A program made the position numbers and the translations under genes. Shown piece by piece: positions 14,631 to 22,081 of a DNA stretch of 32,270 nt. The notes beneath the pieces are model-generated. The model was not told the DNA's origin. It made no database searches and saw nothing but the letters and a program-made list of their open reading frames with translations. Location: NCBI GenBank assembly GCA_009885525.1, contig VFKN01000177.1, positions 1 to 32,270 on the forward strand. Direction: 5' to 3'. Position 1 is the stretch's first letter. Every line of letters begins with the position of its first letter. The DNA comes from Anaerolineaceae bacterium (lineage in GTDB: Bacteria > Chloroflexota > Anaerolineae > Anaerolineales > Villigracilaceae).

Positions 14631-14971
14631 CTGAAAATCAATCTCCCATTTTTGTAAAAACATCTAATTTCCTGTTGTGGATGATGCAGCATACCGATAA
14701 TTTCCCCAAAAGCGAACGTTTTCGGCTTGCAAAACGCATCGAAGATTCTGCCTTTGATTTTTATGAGAATTTAGTTCACGCTGTAAAAGCGCGCGACAAA
14801 AGAAGATTTTTGTTGCAAGCCGACTTGGAACTGGATAAATTGCGTTTGTATCTTCGGCTTGCCCATCAACGCAAACTCACCAGCCATCCGCAGTATCTTT
14901 ATTCCGCCGAGGCTTTAACTGAAATTGGAAAGTTACTTGGTGGTTGGTTGAAAACCATTCCACAGACATAA
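14627..14971 (+). CDS. avd: DGR accessory variability determinant, Avd-like four-helix protein
   Basis: The 114-residue protein starts MTENQSPIFVKTSNFLLWMM and has four amphipathic helices, including FPKSERFRLAKRIEDSAFDFYENLV and LELDKLRLYLRLAHQRK. Size, basic charge and helical pattern match Avd of known DGRs. In Bordetella phage Avd is a pentamer that binds RT and the template RNA and is required for mutagenic cDNA synthesis. It is coupled to the RT gene by a 4-nt overlap and lies 45 nt upstream of the template repeat. The longer frame from 14558 overlaps the RT gene and is rejected. Confidence 0.87.
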   Translation: MTENQSPIFVKTSNFLLWMMQHTDNFPKSERFRLAKRIEDSAFDFYENLVHAVKARDKRRFLLQADLELDKLRLYLRLAHQRKLTSHPQYLYSAEALTEIGKLLGGWLKTIPQT

Positions 14972-15016
14972 AGGCATTTTCAGGCTGTAAAGTCTGCTTA
15001 TGTGGGGACGCCAGAG

Positions 15017-15132
15017 CGCGTGCTGCGGGGCGGCTCGTGGAACAACAACAATAACAACACACGTTCCTCGAATCGGAACAACAACACTCCCGATAACATC
15101 AACAACAACATCGGTTTCCGCTGCGCCCGATC
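15017..15132 (+). repeat. DGR template repeat (TR), part of the template RNA
   Basis: This 116-nt non-coding segment is the parent of VR. It contains 35 adenines, nearly all in AAC/AAT triplets in the target frame, so it would translate as runs of Asn (GGSWNNNNNN, then NNN twice more). Mutating adenines in such codons can reach many amino acids without creating stop codons, which is the known design of DGR templates. The flanks diverge from VR at both ends (before 13327/15017 and from 13443/15133). The RNA probably spans from the avd 3' end to the hairpins at 15248 or 15299. Confidence 0.96.
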
Positions 15133-15247
15133 TCTTCTTATGGTCTTTCAAGCCTGAATGTATCGCGTTCATGGATGCGGTGCGAGCGCTTTGGAAGTGA
15201 GTCCTGGCGATTCCCGCCCAATTCTCTTGTTGGGCAAATATAAAATA

Positions 15248-15287
15248 GTCCCATTCCCTTCATTCTTTGAAATAATTGGAATGGGAC
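15248..15287 (+). terminator. Hairpin downstream of TR
   Basis: gtcccattcc (15248-15257) pairs perfectly with ggaatgggac (15278-15287) around a 20-nt loop. No T-run follows, so it may be a structural part or 3' end of the DGR template RNA rather than a terminator. Confidence 0.45.
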
Positions 15288-15298
15288 ACCTTAAACCA

Positions 15299-15336
15299 AA
15301 GACCTCCGAGATGCATACGCAAATCTCGGAGGTCTT
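15299..15336. terminator. Bidirectional terminator between the DGR and the DUF2442 gene
   Basis: A 14-bp perfect stem (aagacctccgagat / atctcggaggtctt) closes a 10-nt loop. It lies between convergent units. Two related hairpins occur at 15907-15946 and 26771-26808. Confidence 0.75.
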
Positions 15337-15340
15337 GATT

Positions 15341-15598
15341 TTATGCTTTTATCGCTTCAATAGCATTTACCCAAAGTTCGTACTCGCTCAGATCCAGCTT
15401 GTCGCTCCATGAAATTCCGTAGCCGCCAGCATCCACTTTTACCTGCTTGAAGAGGACTTCATTTTCCAAAGCCTTGAACGGCTCGAACTTTTCTATTAAC
15501 GGTTTGCAATCGTATATCTTTTCAATGCCATTGGCGAATTTGACCCGTAATTTTTTGTCTTCCAAAGGCTGCGCGGATAAAATCTTTGGAGTTTCCAT
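15341..15598 (-). CDS. DUF2442 family protein
   Basis: The 85-residue protein (METPKILSAQPLEDKKLRVK, FANGIEKIYDCKPLI, ISWSDKLDLSEYELW) matches the DUF2442 pattern of a beta-hairpin start followed by an SxxLDLxxxxLW end. It lies 7 nt downstream of a DUF4160 gene. The two families are often adjacent and have been suggested to form toxin-antitoxin-like or regulatory pairs; this is not proven. The start METPK is preferred to the upstream Met, which lies within the DUF4160 gene. Both arms of a convergent terminator separate it from the DGR. Confidence 0.85.
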   Translation of the reverse strand: METPKILSAQPLEDKKLRVKFANGIEKIYDCKPLIEKFEPFKALENEVLFKQVKVDAGGYGISWSDKLDLSEYELWVNAIEAIKA

Positions 15599-15605
15599 TT
15601 TTTTT

Positions 15606-15860
15606 CTACTCCAATCCGGGCAATTGTTTGAATTCATTTGTCTGCCACATGCGAAGCAACTCATCCTTGTATGCTGTAGCCCAATCTTTGACCAACTTAT
15701 GCGCTCGTGAAGGCAGGTCGCCTTCCATCATTTCGAGGGTTTGAATATTGTAGACTGCATTGTATTCGCCATACACTGCATGGAAATGAGGAACTCCATG
15801 TTCGCTTTGGCTGAAATACATCTTGATCACAATTCCGTAAAAACGAGAGATCACTGGCAT
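15606..15860 (-). CDS. DUF4160 family protein
   Basis: The 84-residue protein begins MPVISRFYGIVIKMYFSQSE and contains HGVPHFHAVYGEYNAVY. The F-x-G-I-x-I-x-M-Y, H-x-x-P-H-F-H-A pattern is characteristic of DUF4160, and the histidine cluster could bind metal. It precedes the DUF2442 gene with a 7-nt gap, so both are probably made from one transcript. A run of aaagaaggt directly before the ATG supplies a Shine-Dalgarno sequence. Function is unknown. Confidence 0.87.
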   Translation of the reverse strand: MPVISRFYGIVIKMYFSQSEHGVPHFHAVYGEYNAVYNIQTLEMMEGDLPSRAHKLVKDWATAYKDELLRMWQTNEFKQLPGLE

Positions 15861-15906
15861 AAATACCTTCTTTCTTAAATGTTAGTTGAAGATAGTATAA
15901 ACCAAA

Positions 15907-15946
15907 ACCTCCGAGCCGCTTTACGCAAAATCTCGGAGGTCTTTTT
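15907..15946. terminator. Terminator hairpin between the CBS gene and the DUF4160 gene
   Basis: acctccgag (15907-15915) pairs with ctcggaggt (15932-15940), followed by cttttt. It would stop minus-strand transcripts from the CBS gene and is a sibling of the hairpin at 15299. Confidence 0.7.
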
Positions 15947-15980
15947 ATATCTTAACTTGCCAACGTTTGACTTTCGACTC

Positions 15981-15994
15981 TTCGACAGGCTCAG
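15981..15994. repeat. TTCGACAGGCTCAG repeat copy
   Basis: Same family, opposite orientation, as the coding copies at 4125 and 4350. It lies in the 99-nt gap after the CBS gene, which otherwise holds only low-complexity sequence. Confidence 0.65.
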
Positions 15995-16045
15995 AGCATC
16001 AGCCTGTAACCTGCCAACTTTCAAACCTTCAACCTTCCAACACAC

Positions 16046-16687
16046 TCAGCTCTGTCTTATATCCCAAAACTTCTTCACAACCTTCGTTAAAGCCTTTTTC
16101 ACTTCTTCTTTCTTGAGTCCGGCTACCTTGAAGGTCAAAACTTTAGTGGTGGGATCATCGCCTGAGAATTGACCGAAGGAAATGAAGTCGCCGCCGGCAT
16201 CGGAGATGGCTTTGGTCACTTTCGCGAGCTGACCGGTTACATCGTCAATGACTGCGGTCACGCGAATACCTTTTGTGCGTGCGCCCATCAACTCGAGGAA
16301 AATCTTGAACAGGTCGGTTTCAGTGATTATGCCAACGACTTTTCCAGCGCGTATCACCGGCATACCGCCGATCTTTGAATCCGCCATCATGCGCGCGGCT
16401 TCTTCGATCGGCGTGCCGAAATCAACGGTTTCGATTTTTTTGCTCATCACCTGGCTGACGGTCACTTTGCTGAGCAGGTAGTTCATCTCCCACACGCTAA
16501 GTGTAGTTACGGGGGACGGGGAAGCATTCACCAAGTCACCTTCAGAAACGATACCGACCATCTTTCCATTTTTCATCACCGGCGCGCGGCGGATGTGTTC
16601 CTTTTTGAACATTGCCAAAACATCGTGGATGGATGTTTCGGGAGCAACTGAAATAACAGGGTGGGACATTCTTTCGCCAACAAACAT
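16046..16687 (-). CDS. Tandem CBS-domain protein with C-terminal ACT-like domain
   Basis: The 213-residue protein has two CBS domains: VGERMSHPVISVAPETSIHD at 3-22 through GIVSEGDLV, and VSQVMSKKIETVDFGTPIEE through GIITETDLF. An ACT-like segment follows (IRVTAVIDDVTGQLAKVTKA), as in AcuB-type proteins. CBS pairs bind adenine nucleotides and report energy state; ACT domains bind small ligands. Its regulatory target is not evident from the neighbours. The start MFVGERM is fixed by a strong GGAGGT Shine-Dalgarno 5 nt upstream. It is a single-gene unit ended by the hairpin at 15907. Confidence 0.87.
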   Translation of the reverse strand: MFVGERMSHPVISVAPETSIHDVLAMFKKEHIRRAPVMKNGKMVGIVSEGDLVNASPSPVTTLSVWEMNYLLSKVTVSQVMSKKIETVDFGTPIEEAARMMADSKIGGMPVIRAGKVVGIITETDLFKIFLELMGARTKGIRVTAVIDDVTGQLAKVTKAISDAGGDFISFGQFSGDDPTTKVLTFKVAGLKKEEVKKALTKVVKKFWDIRQS

Positions 16688-16814
16688 TTTTACCTCCAAA
16701 GGGTTATACAAAAACCTAATTCGTGAAATTTGTTACAAACACATTATACGCGGAATTCGTGAAAAGAAAGTCACGAATTTGGAGTGAATAAGGTCACATT
16801 GCGCCCCCACCCGG

Positions 16815-16882
16815 CCTCCCCCAAATACGACAACTGAGAATTTGGAAAATAGAAAAAGTTCGCATGTCGTATTTGGGGGAGG
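16815..16882. repeat. 18-bp perfect inverted repeat
   Basis: cctcccccaaatacgaca (16815-16832) pairs with 16865-16882 around a 32-nt AT-rich spacer, with further imperfect pairing outside (cccacccgg / gggcggaggg). It occupies the 220-nt gap between the M20 peptidase and CBS genes and may end the peptidase-side transcript or be a mobile palindromic unit. Confidence 0.78.
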
Positions 16883-16907
16883 TGCCCGCAGGGCGGAGGG
16901 GGCAGGA

Positions 16908-18266
16908 TTACTTTGCAAACTCCGTTATTACCCGTGCTGCGTGCCGCGCATGCTTAAGATACAGGTCAATGCGGATATTTTCGTTGGGCGCATGCGCGCG
17001 CGTATCGGGGTAGCCGTGTCCCATCGTCACCACGGGCAGATTGAGATCGTGCACGAATGGGTAGTTGGGGCCAGAGCCGCCGATGAGCGGGACGATTTGC
17101 ATCGGCGCGTCATAGACATCCGCGGAAGTGTCTACGATGAGTTTGACAAACGGATGATCGGGATCGGTGCGCGCGGCGGGTTCACCTCCGTGGTAGGTAA
17201 TCTCCACGTCGCTGAAGCCCTGCGCGTCGAGATATGCGCGGAGTTTTTTCAAAATATCCTCGGGCTTTTGATTCGGCACGAGTCTAAAATCCACTTTGGC
17301 GGATGCGCGCGCGGGCAGAACAGTTTTGGAGCCTGCGCCTTGATAGCCGCTGTTCAATCCGCAAATGGTGCAGGTGGGCGTGAAGACTTCTTCCACTTTT
17401 AAATCTGTGCCGCCTTGCAAGCCTTTGATGAATTCTTTCACGCCGTAACGCGTTTTGTATTCATCGGCGACATCGGGAAGTTGCTCCATGAATTCGCGGT
17501 CGCGCGCGCTGGGCGGAATGACATCGTCATAAAAGCCGGGAATTAGAATGCGTTCGTCTAATCCTTTCAACGTGTTTAGCGCCCATACCAAACGCCACGC
17601 GGCGTTCGGAAAAATGCTGCCGCCCAAACCGGAATGAACATCGGTTGAAAGCGACTCGACGGTGAGCTCAACATAACAAATGCCGCGCAAGCCGAGATAT
17701 TGCATTGGCACCTCGCGATGATCTACGCCGCCGAATTCCCAGATGCACGCATCTGCTTTGAGTTTTTCCATGTTATTGCGGATGAAGTCATGCAGGTGCG
17801 CGCTCGCGGTTTCTTCCTCGCCTTCGATGATGAATTTGATATTGCAGGGCAGTTCGCCATCCTGCTCAAGAATTGAATCGATTGCGAAGAGCCGCGCGGT
17901 GAGATGACTCTTGTCATCGCTCACGCCGCGCCCATACATTTTCCCGTCGCGGATGCTTGGTTCGAAGGGCGGGCTTTCCCATAATTCCAATGGTTCGGGC
18001 GGCTGCACATCATAATGATTATAGATCAGCAGTGTTTTATCGCTTTTACCTTTGCGCTCGCCGAACACGACTGGCGCGCCATCGGTCGCCATGATTTCCG
18101 CGCTGAAGCCGCGCTTCTCCAACATTTCCTTAACGATCAGCGCGCATTCTTTCATCCCGAGATTTTGCGCGCTGACGCTCGGCTGCGCCACGTAACGCAC
18201 AAGTTCTTTTAAATTTTCATCGAGATTTTTTTCGAGATATGAATCTAGTTTTGAATAGTTACTCAT
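16908..18266 (-). CDS. M20 family metallopeptidase (dipeptidase)
   Basis: The 452-residue protein has the M20 zinc-peptidase pattern: LLIYNHYDVQPPEPLELW (metal-binding His, then Asp), YGRGVSDDKSHLTARLFAID (bridging Asp), IEGEEETAS (catalytic Glu pair), and late H-x-P-N-E (RAHAPNENI) near the C terminus. The lid/dimerisation domain lies at about 205-330. It resembles carnosinase/dipeptidase-like members that cleave short peptides in the cytoplasm. The start MSNYSKLDSYL is set by a GGAGA Shine-Dalgarno. A longer frame from 18305 comes from a palindromic repeat and is rejected. Confidence 0.9.
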   Translation of the reverse strand: MSNYSKLDSYLEKNLDENLKELVRYVAQPSVSAQNLGMKECALIVKEMLEKRGFSAEIMATDGAPVVFGERKGKSDKTLLIYNHYDVQPPEPLELWESPPFEPSIRDGKMYGRGVSDDKSHLTARLFAIDSILEQDGELPCNIKFIIEGEEETASAHLHDFIRNNMEKLKADACIWEFGGVDHREVPMQYLGLRGICYVELTVESLSTDVHSGLGGSIFPNAAWRLVWALNTLKGLDERILIPGFYDDVIPPSARDREFMEQLPDVADEYKTRYGVKEFIKGLQGGTDLKVEEVFTPTCTICGLNSGYQGAGSKTVLPARASAKVDFRLVPNQKPEDILKKLRAYLDAQGFSDVEITYHGGEPAARTDPDHPFVKLIVDTSADVYDAPMQIVPLIGGSGPNYPFVHDLNLPVVTMGHGYPDTRAHAPNENIRIDLYLKHARHAARVITEFAK

Positions 18267-18288
18267 GGAATCTCCTTGTGTAAATAAG

Positions 18289-18345
18289 TGTAGCGCGACA
18301 TTCATGTCGCCGTACCAAACACAGCGACATGAATGTCGCGCTACA
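18289..18345. repeat. 22-bp perfect inverted repeat supplying a stop codon
   Basis: The arms 18289-18310 and 18324-18345 (starting tgtagcgcgacattc) are perfectly complementary around 13 nt. The right arm contains the stop codon (18341-18343) of the VTT gene. One arm has a 20/22 match at 28391-28412. Confidence 0.85.
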
Positions 18346-18898
18346 GAAACTTCATCACCCAGTCAATTGAATACGCGCCTGCATAAGCGAATATTGCCAT
18401 CTTGATCAATTGTCCGCCCCAGCAGAATAGCAGGAATTTCCAGAGCGGCATTTTTGCCATGCCTGCTGCGATTCCGGCGATATCAAAAAATGGATTGGGG
18501 ATTGCGGATAAAACGAGGATTGTCCACCCGCCATATTTTTTAATCCACGGGGTGACCTTATCGTAAATATCCATGCGCTCGATGACAGCCTGTCCGCTGA
18601 AGCCAGCCAGGTACCCGGTCAGTTCGCCGATTGCGCCGCCTGTCCCTGCGGCGAGGGCAACCAAAAGCGGATTGAAGATCGCACCCATTGCGAAGACTAC
18701 CGCCACACCCGGCGCGGGCAGAAAGACTGTTGCGTTCGCCATCATAGTAATCAGGAAAATGCCCGGATATCCGTACGCGGCAAATTCCTCTACATGATCG
18801 CGGATGCTGAAGATGTAAACCGTAATCGCAATTACAGCCAACAGTGCGGCGATGCGTAGAACGACAGTGCCAACATTTGAACGTTCAAACGCTGGCAT
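18341..18898 (-). CDS. VTT/DedA (SNARE-associated) family membrane protein
   Basis: The 185-residue protein has four or more hydrophobic segments and the VTT core: NATVFLPAPGVAVVFAMGAIF, TGGAIGELTGYLAGFSGQAVIERM and WTILVLSAIPNPFFDIAGIAAGM. This core (E-x-x-G-Y-x-x-G then P-N-P-x-x-D) is shared by DedA/TMEM41-type proteins thought to move lipids between membrane leaflets. The ATG at 18896-18898 is preferred because the only earlier start is a GTG inside the neighbouring cyclophilin gene. The stop codon lies inside a dispersed inverted repeat, so the original C terminus may have been altered. Confidence 0.82.
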   Translation of the reverse strand: MPAFERSNVGTVVLRIAALLAVIAITVYIFSIRDHVEEFAAYGYPGIFLITMMANATVFLPAPGVAVVFAMGAIFNPLLVALAAGTGGAIGELTGYLAGFSGQAVIERMDIYDKVTPWIKKYGGWTILVLSAIPNPFFDIAGIAAGMAKMPLWKFLLFCWGGQLIKMAIFAYAGAYSIDWVMKFL

Positions 18899-18908
18899 TG
18901 TCAAACGA

Positions 18909-19418
18909 TTAACTTTCTTCGATGGTGACACTGATAATCTTCACTGCCGGCGCACTGGCATTACCCGGGTCGCGCGCGGGGATGGACATCAACACATCCA
19001 AGCCTTCCACAACCTGACCAAAGACGGTGTGCTTGTTATCCAAATGCGGAGTGGGTCCATGCGTGATGAAAAACTGCGAGCCGTTCGTGCCGGGTCCCGC
19101 ATTTGCCATGGAGAGGATGCCCTGTTTGGAATGTTTCAGGCTGGGATGAAATTCATCGCCGAATTTATAACCGGGCCCGCCTCTGCCGGTGCCGGTCGGG
19201 TCGCCGCCTTGCACCATGAAGTTATCGATTACGCGGTGGAAGATTACGCCGTCGTAATATCCTTCGCGGGACAGGAAGACAAAATTGTTGACGGTCATCG
19301 GGGTTTTATCTGCGAATAGTTCAATGACCATCGTGCCTTTGTCGGTTTCCACGCGTGCCTTGTATTGCTTCTTCGGGTCGATCTGCATTGCGGGGGGAGT
19401 GCTCCATTGTTTTGCCAT
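18909..19418 (-). CDS. Peptidyl-prolyl cis-trans isomerase, cyclophilin type
   Basis: The 169-residue protein has the cyclophilin core: [40 protein letters not shown] (catalytic Arg in FHRVI), [24 protein letters not shown]. It speeds isomerisation of Xaa-Pro bonds during protein folding. No signal peptide is seen, so it is cytoplasmic. An AAGGAG Shine-Dalgarno precedes the ATG. The VTT gene follows 10 nt downstream and is probably co-transcribed. Confidence 0.93.
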   Translation of the reverse strand: MAKQWSTPPAMQIDPKKQYKARVETDKGTMVIELFADKTPMTVNNFVFLSREGYYDGVIFHRVIDNFMVQGGDPTGTGRGGPGYKFGDEFHPSLKHSKQGILSMANAGPGTNGSQFFITHGPTPHLDNKHTVFGQVVEGLDVLMSIPARDPGNASAPAVKIISVTIEES

Positions 19419-19520
19419 TCTAAATTTCTCCTTTTAATTTATTTGTTTATATTGCGGGTCATGTAGGGCGGAAAGGTTGGGCAAGTAATTTTATCAGGCA
19501 TGCAGCCCGTATCAAGACTC

Positions 19521-20144
19521 TCACTTTAATAATAACTCTATTCTCGCCACAACCATATCCAGCGCAACAGCATTGAATCCGCCTTCGGGGATGATCACAT
19601 CCGCGTAACGTTTGGAGGGTTCCACGAATTCAAGATGCATGGGGCGCACCGTTTCCTGATATTGCTTGATGACGGATTCTGTCGAACGTCCGCGCTCGGT
19701 AATGTCGCGGTATAAACGGCGGATGAAGCGCAAGTCTGCGTCAGTATCCACAAAAATTTTCACATCAAATAATTTTCTTAATTCAGGTTCTGCAAAGATG
19801 AGAATTCCCTCTACCAATATTACCCTGTGGGGAGCAACTGTAAATGTTTCGCCGGTGCGGCTGTCAGTGGCGAAATCATAGGTCGGCACTTCAATTGGAT
19901 GGCGGCTGCGCAATGCTTTAAGGTGCTTGATCATCAATTCTGTTTCAATCGAATTGGGATGATCGAAGTTGACATCCTGGTGCTGGGCTGCCGGTAATTT
20001 ACTCAGATCTTTGTAGTATGAATCATGTTGAAGATACGCGATACGATCCGCGCCGACGCGGTTGAGAATCTCCTTTGCGACGGTGGTCTTGCCCGAGCCT
20101 GATCCGCCTGCGATACCGATGACCAGTGGAGTGATGTGACTCAT
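19521..20144 (-). CDS. udk: Uridine/cytidine kinase
   Basis: The 207-residue protein has the P-loop GIAGGSGSGKTTVAKEIL at about residues 9-26, LQHDSYYKDLSKLP, NFDHPNSIETELM, PTYDFATDSRTGET and FVDTDADLRFIRRLYRDITERGR, all uridine kinase signatures. It phosphorylates uridine or cytidine to the monophosphate in pyrimidine salvage. The start MSHITPLV gives the family's usual length; the longer frame runs into the upstream hairpin region. A perfect TATAAT lies 6 nt before this ATG, so the mRNA is probably leaderless. Confidence 0.93.
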   Translation of the reverse strand: MSHITPLVIGIAGGSGSGKTTVAKEILNRVGADRIAYLQHDSYYKDLSKLPAAQHQDVNFDHPNSIETELMIKHLKALRSRHPIEVPTYDFATDSRTGETFTVAPHRVILVEGILIFAEPELRKLFDVKIFVDTDADLRFIRRLYRDITERGRSTESVIKQYQETVRPMHLEFVEPSKRYADVIIPEGGFNAVALDMVVARIELLLK

Positions 20145-20150
20145 AACGCG

Positions 20151-20156
20151 ATTATA
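20151..20156 (-). promoter_or_regulatory. -10 box of udk, leaderless-type promoter
   Basis: TATAAT on the minus strand with only 6 nt to the ATG, which puts the expected transcription start at or within a base or two of the start codon. Confidence 0.5.
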
Positions 20157-20168
20157 GCCCATGAATGA

Positions 20169-20202
20169 CAAAACGGCTTTGGGCGAACCCGAAGCCGTTT
20201 TG
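20169..20202. terminator. Hairpin with CGAA tetraloop upstream of udk
   Basis: caaaacggctttggg folds back on cccgaagccgttttg around CGAA with one G-T wobble. T-runs on either side allow it to terminate in both directions and to insulate udk from the repeats to its right. Confidence 0.7.
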
Positions 20203-20255
20203 TTTGACTGCTTGAATACAATTGAACAATCAATGAGTCCACTGCTAAAACCAAT

Positions 20256-20526
20256 TAAACACAAAGGCACAAAGGGATACAAAGGAAAAGCCTTTTCATT
20301 AGACCTCTTGCAAAAGTAAAAATGGCTTTTCTAAGATCGTGAAAACCTTAACGCGAATGCCGCGAAAAGGCGAATGCCGCAAATTTTTAAGAGTTATTCG
20401 CGGGCATTCGCTCAATTAGCGCCATTCGCGTTTAAGAATTTCTCCGCGCCTCTGCGGTAAATCTTAAGACTTATGCAAGAGGTCTATTTATTAAAACCTT
20501 CGTGTACTTTGTGTCCTTCGTGTTTA
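20256..20526. repeat. Long imperfect inverted repeat, MITE-like element
   Basis: Outer arms (ttaaacacaaaggcacaaag near 20258 and its near-complement ending in cttcgtgttta near 20526) enclose inner arms of 18 bp (20300-20317, tagacctcttgcaaaagt, and 20469-20486, 17/18 complementary). Further paired blocks (aacgcgaatg / cattcgcgtt) lie nearer the centre. No coding frame is present. The structure resembles a non-autonomous palindromic element. It fills most of the 480-nt gap between udk and the LCP gene. Confidence 0.6.
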
Positions 20527-20549
20527 AAGACCTTTTTGCAGTAGAGTCA
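20522..20549. repeat. 28-nt dispersed repeat, copy 2
   Basis: Identical over 28 nt to 2196-2223 in the same orientation. It abuts the right end of the palindromic element. Confidence 0.8.
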
Positions 20550-20572
20550 TCTAATGTAATACTTTAAAAAAT

Positions 20573-20609
20573 AAAAAATCCCATCTCTTGTATAGAGATG
20601 GGATTTTTT
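20573..20609. terminator. Strong bidirectional terminator after the LCP gene
   Basis: A 16-bp perfect stem (aaaaaatcccatctct / agagatgggatttttt) with a 5-nt loop has A and T tails on both sides. It lies 15 nt from the LCP gene stop. Confidence 0.9.
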
Positions 20610-20624
20610 TATTTTCAAAACAAG

Positions 20625-22073
20625 TTACGGAATAATCCCTGCCAGATCGGAGCCGAGACGAATCTCGATATCTACTGTTGAGGCGGGATCAGGGTTGAAG
20701 CGGATCTGATTAGCAGTAATGCCAAAGGTCGCCTGCATATATTTCAATGTGTAAAGTTTAGGACCATACACAACGATCGTGGTGGTGGTGTAAAGTTCGC
20801 TGGCCGGGCCTACTTCGGTGACATTCATGCCTTGCGATTGGAAGAGTGTGCCGGCGCGCTGATCAAGACCGGGGGTGAACGTTCCATCCACGATGCGTAC
20901 GCGCGCTTCTTCCATGCGCATGAGAGTCGGGGCATCGCCTTGCGCGAGCGGGCTGAGCGGTCCGCTGGAGGTGAATATCTGGTCGCGCAGCACGCGGATC
21001 TTATCCGCGAGCGGTTTCATGATGCTGGCGTTTTGCCCGCCCAAGGTGACGTTATCAAGCGTGATCATTGTAGTATCGATGACGCCTGTTTGAATACCAT
21101 TGGCTGCGACATCCTTGCCAAGCACCGCAAGTTTAACGGCGTCTTGAAATGCCATGTTCGTGTGAATACCCGATTGAAATTGAGCATAGATCGCGGGCGA
21201 GTTTTCGATCAACTTGGGGAACATTTTAGGATCGAATACTTTTTTCTCAATGGCGTAAATGACAAGTTGCTGGCGTCTGGCGCGGTCTATGTCGCCGTCT
21301 TTGGTGTGGCGGGTGCGGGCATAGGCAAGCGTGCGCCAGCCGTTCATGTGGCGATAACCGCAGCACTTGACCTTGAAGTGATCCGTGCCGGGTCCAACCG
21401 GATCAAGGACGAGCGTCTCTTCCACCCACACATCCACGCCGCCGAGGTAATCAATAAATTCAGCGAAGGTATTGAAATCCACCTGGGCAAAATAATGGAC
21501 GGGTACGCCCAAAAATTGCTCGACTGTTTTCATGGCAAGTCCCGCTCCGCCGCCGGGGAGTTTCGCGCCTTCGCCGATGGGATAAGCCATGTTGATGCGG
21601 CCATAACCCGAGCCGGGAATATTCACCCACATGTCGCGCGGGATGGATAACATGCCCGCTTTCTTTGAGATCGGGTCAATGGTAAACAGGATCATCGTAT
21701 CGGTACGCGGAGGACCTTCGTTTGCCTGCCAGTCGCGATAATCCAAACCGAAGAAGAGGATGTTGATCCGGCTGGCGCCATCCCATGATGGAGGCAGCAC
21801 TACGGGAGCCAAAACTTCCGGCGTAGGAGGAAGGTTCGCAATTGCGCCGGGTTCGGGGGTGAATGAAGGATTAGCGTCGCCCACTCCACCGGGGCAGGTT
21901 GAAAGCGGCATACCGGGTAAATTTGTGATTAACCAACAATCTGTCATGCTGCGCGCGACAATAAACCCGCCAACTGCCAGCGCAAGAGTTACCCCAAAAA
22001 AGATGATCTGCCCAACGGAGGGGCGTTTCATTTTCGGGAATTTTATTTTTTTCAAGAATTCAAATCTATCCAT
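20625..22073 (-). CDS. LytR-CpsA-Psr (LCP) family cell-wall polymer transferase
   Basis: The 482-residue protein has a short basic cytoplasmic start, one membrane helix at about 20-43 and an extracellular LCP domain at about 105-260. The domain shows RTDTMILFTIDPISKKAGMLSIPRDMWV, then GGVDVWVEE and AYARTRHTKDGDIDRARRQQ, which contain the conserved Arg and Asp residues that bind the polyprenyl-pyrophosphate head. A LytR_C-like domain fills the last 100 residues (VRIVDGTFTPGLDQRAGTLF). LCP enzymes attach glycopolymers to the cell wall or outer lipids. It ends a three-gene run with the HEAT-repeat and Trm112-like genes (gaps 8 and 26 nt). Confidence 0.88.
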   Translation of the reverse strand: MDRFEFLKKIKFPKMKRPSVGQIIFFGVTLALAVGGFIVARSMTDCWLITNLPGMPLSTCPGGVGDANPSFTPEPGAIANLPPTPEVLAPVVLPPSWDGASRINILFFGLDYRDWQANEGPPRTDTMILFTIDPISKKAGMLSIPRDMWVNIPGSGYGRINMAYPIGEGAKLPGGGAGLAMKTVEQFLGVPVHYFAQVDFNTFAEFIDYLGGVDVWVEETLVLDPVGPGTDHFKVKCCGYRHMNGWRTLAYARTRHTKDGDIDRARRQQLVIYAIEKKVFDPKMFPKLIENSPAIYAQFQSGIHTNMAFQDAVKLAVLGKDVAANGIQTGVIDTTMITLDNVTLGGQNASIMKPLADKIRVLRDQIFTSSGPLSPLAQGDAPTLMRMEEARVRIVDGTFTPGLDQRAGTLFQSQGMNVTEVGPASELYTTTTIVVYGPKLYTLKYMQATFGITANQIRFNPDPASTVDIEIRLGSDLAGIIP

Positions 22074-22081
22074 TTTTTACC

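Noticed and set aside
15041..15110. AAC-rich stretch as a simple microsatellite
   Set aside because: The AAC triplets sit at positions that align exactly with mutated codons in VR, and the flanks are conserved; it is the DGR template.
16842..17402. Plus-strand 186-aa frame over the M20 peptidase gene
   Set aside because: Antisense shadow starting within a palindromic repeat.
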